Source: Nocardioides zhouii (GTDB taxonomy: Bacteria > Actinomycetota > Actinomycetes > Propionibacteriales > Nocardioidaceae). From it: 64,000 bases of DNA. The number at the start of each line of letters is the position of its first letter. The stretch's first letter is position 1. Location: contig NZ_SDWV01000024.1 of NCBI RefSeq assembly GCF_004137345.1, positions 1 through 64,000 of the forward strand, written 5' to 3'. The notes beneath the pieces were generated by a model. It worked only from the letters and a program-made list of their open reading frames with translations, had not been told where the DNA came from and searched no databases. A program made the translations under genes and the position numbers. Below, piece after piece: positions 1 to 7,711 of this stretch.

Positions 1-1
1 A

Positions 2-55
2 GTGGTCTTTCGAGGCGGCGTCGTCTTGGCCGCGATCATGCTCTGGCTGGCATGA
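2..55 (+). CDS. C-terminal end of a possible membrane protein (partial at window start)
   Basis: An open frame enters from the left edge and stops at TGA 53-55. The 17 visible residues (VVFRGGVVLAAIMLWLA) look like the end of a hydrophobic transmembrane segment. Too little is present to name a family, and chance reading is possible. The gene, if real, is convergent with the permease fragment that follows. Confidence 0.25.
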   Translation: MVFRGGVVLAAIMLWLA

Positions 56-57
56 CT

Positions 58-363
58 TCAGAGACACGCCCTAGTCGGGTAGGCGTAGGGACCTCCGTCA
101 GCCGGCAGTCGGCGCGACATGACGGCGAACATCATGGCCAGTGCGATGGCCCCGACAGTGGCGATGCCCATCGCGGCGAGACTGATGGGCCCGTACGAGG
201 CGATCGCGTACGGCAGGCTGAAGATGCCCACGCCGATGATGCTTCCCATGACCAGCGCGGTGGACTGCGGCAGTCCCAGTCGGTCCGTCCGTGCTGCCGG
301 CTCAGTGCCGAACGTCCCCAGTGGCCGAGGCCCTTGTGACCCGTCCAGCCGGTCGAGACACAA
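58..363 (-). pseudogene. N-terminal fragment of an APC-family amino acid permease
   Basis: The minus strand encodes the first helices of an amino acid/polyamine (APC) permease. It has the helix 1 signature GSIIGVGIFSLPYAIASYGP, then a second hydrophobic segment and the loop RRLPADGGPYAY. Family members run to 400-500 residues, but here the frame changes to PTRACL and stops at 58-60, after about 75 recognisable residues. No good start is visible: the in-frame TTG at 363 has no ribosome binding site. This looks like the remnant of a gene truncated near position 75, not a working transporter. A short regulatory or membrane peptide cannot be excluded. Confidence 0.55.
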
Positions 364-456
364 GGATCGGTGGACCCGGGACCTTTGGCCCTGTGTGGGA
401 CGGCCGCGACCACGTACGAAGGGGAGGTCGCACCCGCCGTCCACCGCCGGAGGATC

Positions 457-1098
457 ATGAGCACGACCCCGATACGCGTCTACCTGCTCGACGACCACGA
501 GGTGGTCCGGGGTGGCCTGCGCGCCCTCCTGGAGGGCGCCGGCGATGTCGAGGTGATCGGCGAGTCCGGATCCGCCGTCGATGCCACCCATCGGATCCCG
601 GCGCTCAGGCCGGACGTCGCCATCCTCGACGTTCGTCTGCCCGACGGGACCGGCGTCGAGGTGTGCCGCGCGATTCGCGCCGTCGATCCGACGATCCGCG
701 CACTGATGCTCACGTCGTACGCCGATGACGAGGCCTTGCTCGCAGCAGTGATGGCCGGCGCCTCCGGCTACGTCCTCAAGGAGATCCGCAGCTCTGACCT
801 CGTGTCCGCGGTCCGATTGGTGGCCTCGGGAAAGTCGCTCATCGACCCGTCGATGACCGCGACGCTCCTGGAGCGCATCCGCGTCGGCCCGACATCGCCT
901 CCGGAGCTGGCGTCACTGACCGCCCAGGAACGGGTCCTGCTCGGCCACATCGCCGAGGGGATGACCAACCGCCAGATCGCCGAGGTGATGTTCCTGGCCG
1001 AGAAGACGGTCAAGAACTATGTCTCCAGCGTGCTGTCCAAGCTGGGGCTCGAGCGACGTACCCAGGCGGCCGTGCTCGCCTCGCAGCTGATCCGCTGA
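457..1098 (+). CDS. DevR/DosR-like NarL-family response regulator
   Basis: This is a 213-residue two-component regulator. Residues 1-120 form a receiver domain with acidic residues D12/D13, the phospho-acceptor D58 in LDVRLPDG, and a conserved Thr and Lys in LTSYADDEA and YVLKE. Residues about 145-210 form a LuxR-type helix-turn-helix (TNRQIAEVMFLAEKTVKNYV). The LTSYADDEA region and the C-terminal ERRTQAAVLASQL stretch closely match mycobacterial DevR/DosR, the hypoxia/NO dormancy regulator. ATG 457 is chosen because a GGAGG lies just upstream and the receiver fold begins there. No histidine kinase is adjacent, so its partner must lie elsewhere. A strong hairpin terminator follows the stop. 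Dormancy control is inferred from resemblance only. Confidence 0.88.
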   Translation: MSTTPIRVYLLDDHEVVRGGLRALLEGAGDVEVIGESGSAVDATHRIPALRPDVAILDVRLPDGTGVEVCRAIRAVDPTIRALMLTSYADDEALLAAVMAGASGYVLKEIRSSDLVSAVRLVASGKSLIDPSMTATLLERIRVGPTSPPELASLTAQERVLLGHIAEGMTNRQIAEVMFLAEKTVKNYVSSVLSKLGLERRTQAAVLASQLIR

Positions 1099-1108
1099 CT
1101 GCAGACGA

Positions 1109-1138
1109 CAGAGCCGCGCTACTCGTAGCGCGGCTCTG
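1109..1138. terminator. Bidirectional hairpin terminator
   Basis: A perfect 12-bp stem (CAGAGCCGCGCT at 1109-1120 and its complement at 1127-1138) closes a 6-nt loop. It sits between the convergent response regulator and tRNA-Val and could end transcripts from both sides. There is no T-tract, which is usual in GC-rich actinobacteria. Confidence 0.8.
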
Positions 1139-1151
1139 GTGATTGTCGGGG

Positions 1152-1223
1152 TGGGCGATACTGGGTTCGAACCAGTGACCTCTTCGGTGTGAACGAAGCG
1201 CGCTACCACTGCGCCAATCGCCC
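1152..1223 (-). tRNA. tRNA-Val (anticodon CAC)
   Basis: The minus strand folds into a full cloverleaf. The acceptor stem is GGGCGAT/ATCGCCC, the D stem GCGC/GCGC, the anticodon stem CTTCG/CGAAG with loop TTCACAC, and the T arm ACTGG-TTCGAAC-CCAGT, with discriminator A. The anticodon CAC reads the valine codon GTG. A complete CCA end is not encoded. Confidence 0.95.
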
Positions 1224-1281
1224 GAGACGCGGGAACGATATCCCATGGTCGGAGCCCGCGAGCAATCCGGGTGGGCCCTGA

Positions 1282-1758
1282 TCAGTTGCTGCTGCTGCGG
1301 CCCTTGATCTGCGCGCGCAGGTCGTCGGCGGCGTCGGGGTCGCCGTGGAAGCGGCGATAGCTGTAGATGATCAGGCCGACCGCGATGAAGGCCGACGCGA
1401 CCTGGGTGATGCCGGTCCACATGCCGCCGGGCAGCCACCAGGTGTCCGACAGCGGCCACCAGCCCGGGGCCGGCGGCTCCATGATCCAGAGCACGCCGAA
1501 GGCAGCCAGCACCACGGCACCGAGGCACGACGCGATGATCCGCGGCACGGTCTCCACGCCCTCCGCCGCACCGAGCATCGCGCGCAGTCGTACGGGCTCG
1601 ACGCGACGCTCCGCCCAGTCGTACTGCTGGGAGAGCAGGGCGAGCCCGGCGAAGATCCCGAGCAGGCCGGGACCGGGCAGGAAGATCGCCGCGATGCCCA
1701 GGAGCAGGAGCGCCCAGCCGAGGGTCTCGAGAACGATTCGTTTGGCTGCCCCCGTCAT
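1282..1758 (-). CDS. PGPGW-family transmembrane protein
   Basis: The product is a 158-residue membrane protein. A hydrophobic segment at about 10-40 contains the motif LGIAAIFLPGPGLLG, which matches the family named after PGPGW. Two further hydrophobic segments lie near 80-95 and 115-132, and the tail is polar and charged. The family has no established function. The start ATG follows a TAGGTT hexamer by 6 nt and no ribosome binding site is present, so the mRNA is probably leaderless. It is transcribed away from the SsgA-like gene, and a palindrome lies between them. The call is secure at family level only. Confidence 0.75.
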   Translation of the reverse strand: MTGAAKRIVLETLGWALLLLGIAAIFLPGPGLLGIFAGLALLSQQYDWAERRVEPVRLRAMLGAAEGVETVPRIIASCLGAVVLAAFGVLWIMEPPAPGWWPLSDTWWLPGGMWTGITQVASAFIAVGLIIYSYRRFHGDPDAADDLRAQIKGRSSSN

Positions 1759-1764
1759 GCCTAG

Positions 1765-1770
1765 AACCTA
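1765..1770 (-). promoter_or_regulatory. -10 element (TAGGTT) of a leaderless promoter
   Basis: TAGGTT on the minus strand ends 6 nt before ATG 1758. That spacing places the transcription start on the start codon. The same arrangement recurs before many genes in this window. No clear -35 is visible. Confidence 0.6.
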
Positions 1771-1797
1771 CCGGGCCGCACCAGCCCGGTATGGTCG

Positions 1798-1819
1798 AAC
1801 GAAACACGAACGTTTCGTT
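1798..1819. promoter_or_regulatory. 22-bp perfect palindrome, candidate operator
   Basis: AACGAAAC and GTTTCGTT form perfect 8-bp arms around a 6-nt centre (ACGAAC). Further CGAAC/GTTCG half-sites overlap it. It lies in the divergent region between the PGPGW and SsgA-like genes, just upstream of where the PGPGW -35 would be. This geometry suits a dimeric repressor or activator. The binding protein is unknown. Confidence 0.5.
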
Positions 1820-1966
1820 AAGTTCGTCACGAGTCATGATCAAGATCCGGTCTGGACCGGTTCGGGTCATATTTCGCCGTTTCGCATCACGAGCAGGCGT
1901 GGATGCCGTCTCATGAGCACCGAGCCCGGAAACCCCCGTTCGGGCAGACTTCCTCAAGGAGCAACG

Positions 1967-2401
1967 ATGAACATGTCTGGTGGCGGGCACGCGCTCGCCG
2001 ATGTGACGTTGGACATCACGGTCGAGTGCGCCGACGAACGTGGCATCCGCCACGAGATCGACACCGTGCTCGGCTACCGCAGCTCCGACCCGTTCGCGGT
2101 CGCGATGACGTTCATCACCGCTGACGGCGACCTCGTGTGGACCTTTGGTCGCGACCTGCTGATGCGCGGCACCGAGTCGCCGGTCGGCGAGGGCGACGTA
2201 CACGTGTCCCCGGCCATCAGCCTCAGCGGCCGCGCGATGGTGAGCATCGAGCTCAGCTCCCCCGACGGCCACCTGGTCCTGCTAGCCAGCTCCTCCGACA
2301 TCAACGACTTCCTTGCCCGCTCCGTCGCCGTCGTGGCGCCGGGCACCGAGTCCGACTACTTCGACGTCGACATGCTCATCAACCAGGTGCTCACCGCCTG
2401 A
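1967..2401 (+). CDS. SsgA-like sporulation/cell division regulator
   Basis: The 144-residue protein spans the whole SsgA-like (SALP) fold. Its key stretches are YRSSDPFAVAMTF, WTFGRDLLMRG, and a C-terminal half with a hydrophobic core and a Ser-rich SSDINDFLARS. In Streptomyces, SsgA and SsgB localise the division machinery: SsgB recruits FtsZ to future septa and other paralogs steer peptidoglycan synthesis. ATG 1967 is preceded by AAGGAG at a good distance. An in-frame ATG at 1913 would add 18 residues but lacks such a site. This SALP could link to the division cluster 30 kb away, but its own role is inferred from family only. Confidence 0.85.
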   Translation: MNMSGGGHALADVTLDITVECADERGIRHEIDTVLGYRSSDPFAVAMTFITADGDLVWTFGRDLLMRGTESPVGEGDVHVSPAISLSGRAMVSIELSSPDGHLVLLASSSDINDFLARSVAVVAPGTESDYFDVDMLINQVLTA

Positions 2402-2406
2402 GCACT

Positions 2407-2425
2407 GCCTGGCCTTCGGGCAGGC
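2407..2425. terminator. UUCG-loop hairpin terminator
   Basis: GCCT-G-GCC, TTCG, GGC-AGGC forms a 7-bp stem with one bulged G and a stable UUCG tetraloop. It lies between the convergent SsgA-like gene and ABC exporter genes, within a 31-bp gap. Confidence 0.6.
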
Positions 2426-2432
2426 GGCGCCG

Positions 2433-4247
2433 CTAGACCTGCGAGTGCTGAGCGATCCAGCTCGCGTGCAGTCCGGCGTAGACGCTGCCCTCCTGGGTCA
2501 CCAGCACGGAGTGGGGTCCGCGCTGCACGACCCGGCCCTTGTCGACGACGATCACCTCGTCGGCTCCCTCGGCCGTCGAGAGCCGGTGGGCGATCGTGAC
2601 GGACGTGCGCGACTGCATGAGCCGCTCGAGGGCGCGGCCGATCTGCATCTCGAGCGCCGGGTCGACCGCGCTCGTCGCCTCGTCGAGGACGAGCAGGTCG
2701 GGGTCGGCGAGGTGTGCGCGCAGCAGCGCCACCAGCTGCCGCTCCCCCGCAGACATCGACTCGCCGCGTTGCCCGACCTGCGTGTGCAGCCCGCGCGGCA
2801 GGCCGTCGAGCCAGTCGTCGATGCCGAGCTGGGTGGCGGACTCGCGGATCTCGGCCTCGCTGGCCTCCAGCCGGCCGTAGCGCACGTTGGCGGCAATGGT
2901 GTCGTCGAAGAGGAAGCCCTCCTGCGGCACGAGCACGACGCTGCGCCGCAGTGAGCGCGGCTCGATGCGGCGTACGTCGACGCCGTCGAGGAGCACCGCA
3001 CCGTCCACAGGGTCCATCAGGCGGGTGAGCAGCTTGGCGAAGGTCGACTTCCCCGAGCCGGTCTCCCCCACGATCGCGACGCGGGTGCCGGCGTCGATCG
3101 CGAGGTCGACCTCGCGCAGCACCGGCGGGCCGTCGGGGTAGTTGAAGGTGACGTCGGCGAACCGGACGTCGATCGGGCCGCGCGGCAGCACCTCGCCGTC
3201 GGGCCCGGGGTCGATCAGGTCGGCCGGGGTCTCCAGGATCCCGAGGACCCGACGCCAGCTGGAGATCGCATTCTGGGCGTCGGTGAGGATCTGCGTGCCC
3301 ATCTGGACCGGACCGACGAAGAGCGACACCAGGAACGCGAATGCGAGCACCTTGCCCGGCGTCATGTCGCCGGTGAAGCCCAGCAGCACGCCGATGATGA
3401 TGACGCCGGCGTTGGCCAGGCCGGCCGACAGGCCGCCGAGGGAGAACGAGGTGACCGTGTAGGTCTGCGCGTGTGTGTACGCGTTCTGCCAGTCCTGGAT
3501 CGCGGTGTCGATGCGCGCCTGGGTGCGGTCCTCGACGCCGTACGAGCGGACGACAGCCGCGCCGACGACGGGCTCGGAGATCGCGCCGAGCAGCACGCCG
3601 ACCTGGTGGCGTACGACGGTGTAGGCGGCCGAGAGCTTCTTCTGGAACCAGCGGATCGACAGGAAGAGCGGCAGGAAGGCGAGCCACACGACGGCCGCGA
3701 GCTCCCAGCTGTAGACGAGCATCAGCACGGTCGCGACGAGCATCTGCCCGATGCTGACGACGAAGATCAGGCCGCCGAAGACGAGGAACTGGCTGACCTG
3801 GTCGACGTCGGTGGTGACGCGGGAGACCAGCGCACCGCGGCGCTCGGTGTTCTGGGTGAGCAGCGGCAGGTCGTGCACGTGGCGGAACGCCTTGGTGCGC
3901 AGCGTCGCGAGGCCGTGCTCGGAGGTGGTGAACAGCCGCGTCGTCATGGCGTACGACGCCCAGCTGGTGAGGCCGATCGCGACGGCCGCCAGCACGCCCA
4001 TCCATGCGACGTAGTCGAGGCGCGGGCCGCCGGGGGCGTTGAGCCCGCGGTCGAGGGTCTGCTGCACGGCGATCGGGACGACGATCTGTCCGCACGAGGA
4101 GATGATCGCGAACAGCATCGTGAGGCCAATGCCCTCGCGGAGCTCGGGTGAGTACTTCATGCCGAGGCGGATCGTCGCGATCGCGCCGATGTCCTCGCCG
4201 GAGTCCATCTTGGTGCCGGCCGTCGCGGCCGGGGCGGTGGTGCTCAT
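2433..4247 (-). CDS. ABC exporter half-transporter, subunit with the catalytic Walker B
   Basis: This 604-residue protein has an exporter membrane domain (about 35-320, six helices expected) followed by an ATPase domain. Walker A is GETGSGKST (394-402), Walker B is LVLDEATS with the catalytic Glu, and the H-loop His is H554. The signature is SMSAGE (497-502) instead of LSGGQ. The upstream partner has the complementary defects, so the two should form a heterodimer with one working and one degenerate ATP site, as in TM287/288 and BmrCD. ATG 4247 overlaps the partner's stop by 4 bp. Drug or lipid export is likely, but the substrate cannot be read from sequence. Confidence 0.88.
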   Translation of the reverse strand: MSTTAPAATAGTKMDSGEDIGAIATIRLGMKYSPELREGIGLTMLFAIISSCGQIVVPIAVQQTLDRGLNAPGGPRLDYVAWMGVLAAVAIGLTSWASYAMTTRLFTTSEHGLATLRTKAFRHVHDLPLLTQNTERRGALVSRVTTDVDQVSQFLVFGGLIFVVSIGQMLVATVLMLVYSWELAAVVWLAFLPLFLSIRWFQKKLSAAYTVVRHQVGVLLGAISEPVVGAAVVRSYGVEDRTQARIDTAIQDWQNAYTHAQTYTVTSFSLGGLSAGLANAGVIIIGVLLGFTGDMTPGKVLAFAFLVSLFVGPVQMGTQILTDAQNAISSWRRVLGILETPADLIDPGPDGEVLPRGPIDVRFADVTFNYPDGPPVLREVDLAIDAGTRVAIVGETGSGKSTFAKLLTRLMDPVDGAVLLDGVDVRRIEPRSLRRSVVLVPQEGFLFDDTIAANVRYGRLEASEAEIRESATQLGIDDWLDGLPRGLHTQVGQRGESMSAGERQLVALLRAHLADPDLLVLDEATSAVDPALEMQIGRALERLMQSRTSVTIAHRLSTAEGADEVIVVDKGRVVQRGPHSVLVTQEGSVYAGLHASWIAQHSQV

Positions 4248-6058
4248 GCGTTGTCCCTTCCCGCGTCGACGGAGGAGCCCTCGGGGTCGACCTCGTAGGC
4301 GTTGACCAGGTGGGCGTACGCCGGGCTCGACTCCAGCAGCTCGGCGTGGGTGCCGCGCCCGACGATCCGGCCGCCCTCGAGGTGGGCGACCTCGTCGGCC
4401 AGCGAGATGGTGGCCTTGCGGTAGGCCACGACGAGGAGGGACGCGGCGGCGCCGTGGACGTCGTCGCGCAGCGAGGCGAGGATCCGCGCCTCCACCTCGG
4501 GGTCGACGGCGGACGTGGCGTCGTCGAGGATCAGCAGCCGCGGACGGCGTACGAGCGCGCGGGCCAGCGAGAGCCGCTGGCGCTGGCCACCGGAGAGCGA
4601 GGTGCCACGCTCCCCCAGCTTGGTGTCGAGCCCGTCGGGCAGGGCCGCGACGAAGCCGTCGGCCTGCGAGGTGCGCAGCGCGCTCCACACCTCTTCGTCG
4701 GGGACGTCGGCGCCGAGGGTGACGTTGCCCCGGACGGTGTCGTCGAACATGAAGGCGGTCTGCGGCACCAGCGCGACGTCGCGCGGCAGCTCGCCCTTGC
4801 GCAGGGTGCGGAGGTCGCGGCCGTCGAGCCGGATCGCGCCGGCGTCGGGGTCGACGAGCCGGCTCAGCAGGCTGGTGAGCGTGCTCTTGCCCGACGCGGT
4901 GGCACCCACCAGCGCGACGGTGCGACCGGGCTTGACCTCAAGGTCGAGGCCGCGCAGCAGCGGGTTGTCGGGGTCGTAGGAGTAGTGGAGGTCCTCGACC
5001 TGCAGCAGCGCGCCGGCGTCGGTGCGGGGCAGCTCGTCGGGGCCGAAGGACATCGCGCCGGTGGCGTCGAGGACCGCCTTGGCGCGGCGGTAGCCGACGA
5101 CCGAGCGCGGGAACTCGCCGAGCAGCCAGCCGATGGCCCGGATCGGGAAGGAGACGATGGTGAGCAGGTAGGCAATCGTCACCACGTCGCCGGCACTCGT
5201 CGCCCCGCTGCTCACGCGCGAGACGCCGACGGCCAGCACGACGAGCACGCCGAGGCCGGGCAGGCTGGCGAGGGCCGGGTCGAAGACCGCGCGGATGCGT
5301 CCGGCGCGGATGTTGACGTCGCGCAGCTCCTGCGCCTTGGCGCGGAACCGGTCGGTCTCCTCGACCTCGCGGCCGAGGGTCTTGACCACCATCGCGCCGT
5401 CGAAGGACTCGTGGGCGATCTCGCTGACCTCCGCGCGCAGCCCCTGGGCCCGGGTCATCAGTGGCGAGGCGTAGCGCTGGTAGAGCAGGTTCGCGACGAC
5501 CACGGCCGGGAAGACGAGCAGCCCGACGATGGCCATCACCACGTCGGCGACGAACATCTGCGCGACCGCGACGACCATCATCACGACGGTGCCGAGCGCC
5601 ATCGGGAGCGGCATGATCGGCGACCAGGCCGCCTCGACGTCGGAGTACGCGTTGGAGAGCAGCTGGCCGGTCGGGTGGCGCTGGTGCCACTCCATCGGGA
5701 GGGCGAGGTACTGCCGCGTGACGCCACGTCGCGTGTGGGACTGCATCCGGTAGTACATGATGCCGCCGCCGAGGCGTCGCGCGACGATGCCGATCGCGCG
5801 CAGGATCGCCACCGACATGAAGAGGACGAAGACCCAGACGAGCAGGTCGGTGCCGATCTCGCCCGTGTCGAAGGCGGGGATCAGGACGTGTTGAGTCGAC
5901 CAGCCGAGCACCCAGGCGTCGGCCACGGTGAGCACACCGAAGAGGACGGCACCGAGCGTGGCGACGATGAAGACCCGCGGCTCACGCTTGACGCCGACCC
6001 ACAGGACCCGGAACCCGTCGGCAGTGGTGGTGCCCTTCGAGTCCGCATCGTCTGTCAC
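4244..6058 (-). CDS. ABC exporter half-transporter, subunit with the degenerate Walker B
   Basis: This 604-residue half-transporter has membrane segments over about 25-315 and an ATPase domain after 350. Walker A is GATASGKST (385-393) and the signature LSGGQ (488-492) is intact. The Walker B catalytic Glu is Asp (LILDDATS, D513) and the H-loop His is replaced by Tyr (Y546 in VVAYRK). These changes mark the non-hydrolysing site of a heterodimeric exporter, and the next gene supplies the working half. The GTG start is preceded by TAGCCT at 6 nt with no ribosome binding site, so the two-gene operon is probably leaderless. Confidence 0.88.
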   Translation of the reverse strand: MTDDADSKGTTTADGFRVLWVGVKREPRVFIVATLGAVLFGVLTVADAWVLGWSTQHVLIPAFDTGEIGTDLLVWVFVLFMSVAILRAIGIVARRLGGGIMYYRMQSHTRRGVTRQYLALPMEWHQRHPTGQLLSNAYSDVEAAWSPIMPLPMALGTVVMMVVAVAQMFVADVVMAIVGLLVFPAVVVANLLYQRYASPLMTRAQGLRAEVSEIAHESFDGAMVVKTLGREVEETDRFRAKAQELRDVNIRAGRIRAVFDPALASLPGLGVLVVLAVGVSRVSSGATSAGDVVTIAYLLTIVSFPIRAIGWLLGEFPRSVVGYRRAKAVLDATGAMSFGPDELPRTDAGALLQVEDLHYSYDPDNPLLRGLDLEVKPGRTVALVGATASGKSTLTSLLSRLVDPDAGAIRLDGRDLRTLRKGELPRDVALVPQTAFMFDDTVRGNVTLGADVPDEEVWSALRTSQADGFVAALPDGLDTKLGERGTSLSGGQRQRLSLARALVRRPRLLILDDATSAVDPEVEARILASLRDDVHGAAASLLVVAYRKATISLADEVAHLEGGRIVGRGTHAELLESSPAYAHLVNAYEVDPEGSSVDAGRDNA

Positions 6059-6064
6059 CCAGCG

Positions 6065-6070
6065 AGGCTA
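6065..6070 (-). promoter_or_regulatory. -10 element (TAGCCT) of the ABC exporter operon
   Basis: TAGCCT on the minus strand ends 6 nt before GTG 6058. This fits a leaderless transcript starting at the GTG. It lies in the 37-bp gap after the importer ATPase gene, which suggests the exporter has its own promoter. Confidence 0.55.
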
Positions 6071-6095
6071 TGCCTCCGCACCAACATCGGCCGAA

Positions 6096-6830
6096 TCAAG
6101 CCCTGATCCGGGACAGGAAGGTGCGGGTCCGCTCCTCGCGGGGGTCGCCGAGGACCTGCTCGGGGGTCCCGCGCTCGTGGATCCGGCCGTCGTGGAGGAA
6201 GCAGACCTGGTCGGCGACGTCGCGGGCGAAGCCCATCTCGTGGGTGTTGAGCAGCATCGTCACGCCCTCGCCCTTGAGCTCGGTGAGCAGGTCGAGAACC
6301 TCGCCGACGAGCTCGGGGTCGAGCGCGCTGGTGACCTCGTCGAGCAGCATCAGGCGAGGGTTGGCGACGAGCGCGCGTGCGATCGCGACGCGCTGCTGCT
6401 GGCCGCCGGAGAGGTCGTCGGGCCTGGCCTGCGCCTTCTCGGCGAGGCCCACGCGGTCGAGCATCGCCAGCCCGCGCACCCTGGCCTCCTCGGCGGAGAC
6501 GTCGTGCACGAGGCGTAGCGCGAGGGTGACGTTGCCGATGACGTCGAGGTGGGGGAAGAGGTTGTAGGCCTGGAAGACCATCCCCATCCGCGAGCGCACC
6601 TCGTCGCCGTCGACCCGCGGGTCGGTGATGTCGCGTCCGTCGAAGGTGATGACGCCGTCGTCGACGACCTCGAGGAGGTTGACGCAGCGCAGCAGGGTCG
6701 ACTTCCCCGAACCGGATGCGCCGATGAGGACGACGCACTGCCCGGGCTCGATGGTCAGGTCGACGTCACGAAGCACGACGTGGTCGCCGAAGGACTTGCG
6801 GATGCCGGCCAGCCGCAGCAGCTCGCTCAT
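6096..6830 (-). CDS. Polar amino acid ABC importer, ATP-binding protein (GlnQ/ArtP type)
   Basis: This 244-residue cytoplasmic ATPase powers the importer encoded just upstream. Walker A GASGSGKST lies near 37-45. A Q-loop (VFQAYNLFPHLDV), signature LSGGQQQRVAIARAL, Walker B LMLLDEVTSALDPE and the switch His in NTHEMGF are all present. The FQAYNLFPHL and TSALDPELVGEVL strings are typical of the polar amino acid uptake family. ATG 6830 overlaps the permease stop by 4 bp, so the three importer genes form one translationally coupled operon. Which amino acid is carried is not evident. Confidence 0.92.
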   Translation of the reverse strand: MSELLRLAGIRKSFGDHVVLRDVDLTIEPGQCVVLIGASGSGKSTLLRCVNLLEVVDDGVITFDGRDITDPRVDGDEVRSRMGMVFQAYNLFPHLDVIGNVTLALRLVHDVSAEEARVRGLAMLDRVGLAEKAQARPDDLSGGQQQRVAIARALVANPRLMLLDEVTSALDPELVGEVLDLLTELKGEGVTMLLNTHEMGFARDVADQVCFLHDGRIHERGTPEQVLGDPREERTRTFLSRIRA

Positions 6831-7711
6831 AGAACCCCTCCTGCCCCGTGGTAGCCCTTCTTGCGGGCGTAGCGGTCGGTGAGCCGCGCCATCGGGATGG
6901 TGAGGCAGCAGAACAGCACGCCGGCGACGACGTACGGCGTGTAGTTGAAGTCGAGCGCCGTCTCGATCTGCGCCTTGCGGATCGCGTCGGTGACGCCGAG
7001 GACTGCGATCAGGCCGGAGTCCTTCTGCAGCGAGACCAGGTCGTTCATCAGCGGCGGGATCACGCGGCGCCACGCCTGCGGGAGCACGACGTGGCGCAGG
7101 GTCTGTCCGTAGGACAGGCCGAGCGAGCGACCCGCCAGCCGCTGGCTGGGGTGCACCGACTCGATGCCGGCGCGGAACACCTCCGCGACGTACGCCGAGT
7201 AGGACAGGACCAGCGCCGAGCAGCCCCAGAACAGCGGCGAGGTCGGCAAGCCCTGGAGGCGCAGCGCGGGGCCGCCGAAGCCGAGCAGGAAGATGACCAG
7301 CAGCAGCGGCAGGCCGCGGAACACGTCGACGTACGCCGTGCCGAGGAGGCGGAGCGGGAACGCCACCGGGCCGCGCAGGGTGCGCACGATGGCGACGGTG
7401 AGGCTGAGCACCAGGATCAGCACCCAGCAGATCGCCATCACCCGGATGTTGAGCCAGAGGCCCTCGAGCACGGCAGGGAACGACGAGACCGCCTTGTCCC
7501 AGCTGAAGTACGTCTCCTGCACCCGGTCCCAGCCCGGCGAGCTGAAGACCGCGCCACCGACGGCGCCGAGGAGCAGCAGCGTGCTGCCCGCCGCGATGAC
7601 GGCGCTGCGCAGCGTACGACGCCGGCGCCACTCGTCGCGGTCGCGCTGGACGTCGGACGGCTGCCAGGCGTGCGTGTCCTCAGCGGCCGCCGGGGCCACC
7701 CGTTCGGACAT
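6827..7711 (-). CDS. Polar amino acid ABC importer, permease
   Basis: This 294-residue inner membrane permease has an unusually long charged N-terminus (about 35 residues with an RRRR stretch) before the first helix. The core begins near 85 and carries the conserved EAA loop: AGRSLGLSYGQTLRHVVLPQ, followed by AWRRVIPPLMND. The stretch YVDVFRGLPLLL is typical of the HisM/GlnP family. It forms the channel between the binding lipoprotein and the ATPase, and its ends overlap both neighbours by 4 bp (ATGA). A single permease gene implies a homodimer. Confidence 0.92.
   Translation of the reverse strand: MSERVAPAAAEDTHAWQPSDVQRDRDEWRRRRTLRSAVIAAGSTLLLLGAVGGAVFSSPGWDRVQETYFSWDKAVSSFPAVLEGLWLNIRVMAICWVLILVLSLTVAIVRTLRGPVAFPLRLLGTAYVDVFRGLPLLLVIFLLGFGGPALRLQGLPTSPLFWGCSALVLSYSAYVAEVFRAGIESVHPSQRLAGRSLGLSYGQTLRHVVLPQAWRRVIPPLMNDLVSLQKDSGLIAVLGVTDAIRKAQIETALDFNYTPYVVAGVLFCCLTIPMARLTDRYARKKGYHGAGGVL

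Noticed and set aside
1811-1825. LexA box at the PGPGW-SsgA gap
   Set aside because: CGAAC and GTTCG halves are separated by 10 nt instead of the 4 nt required in the SOS consensus.
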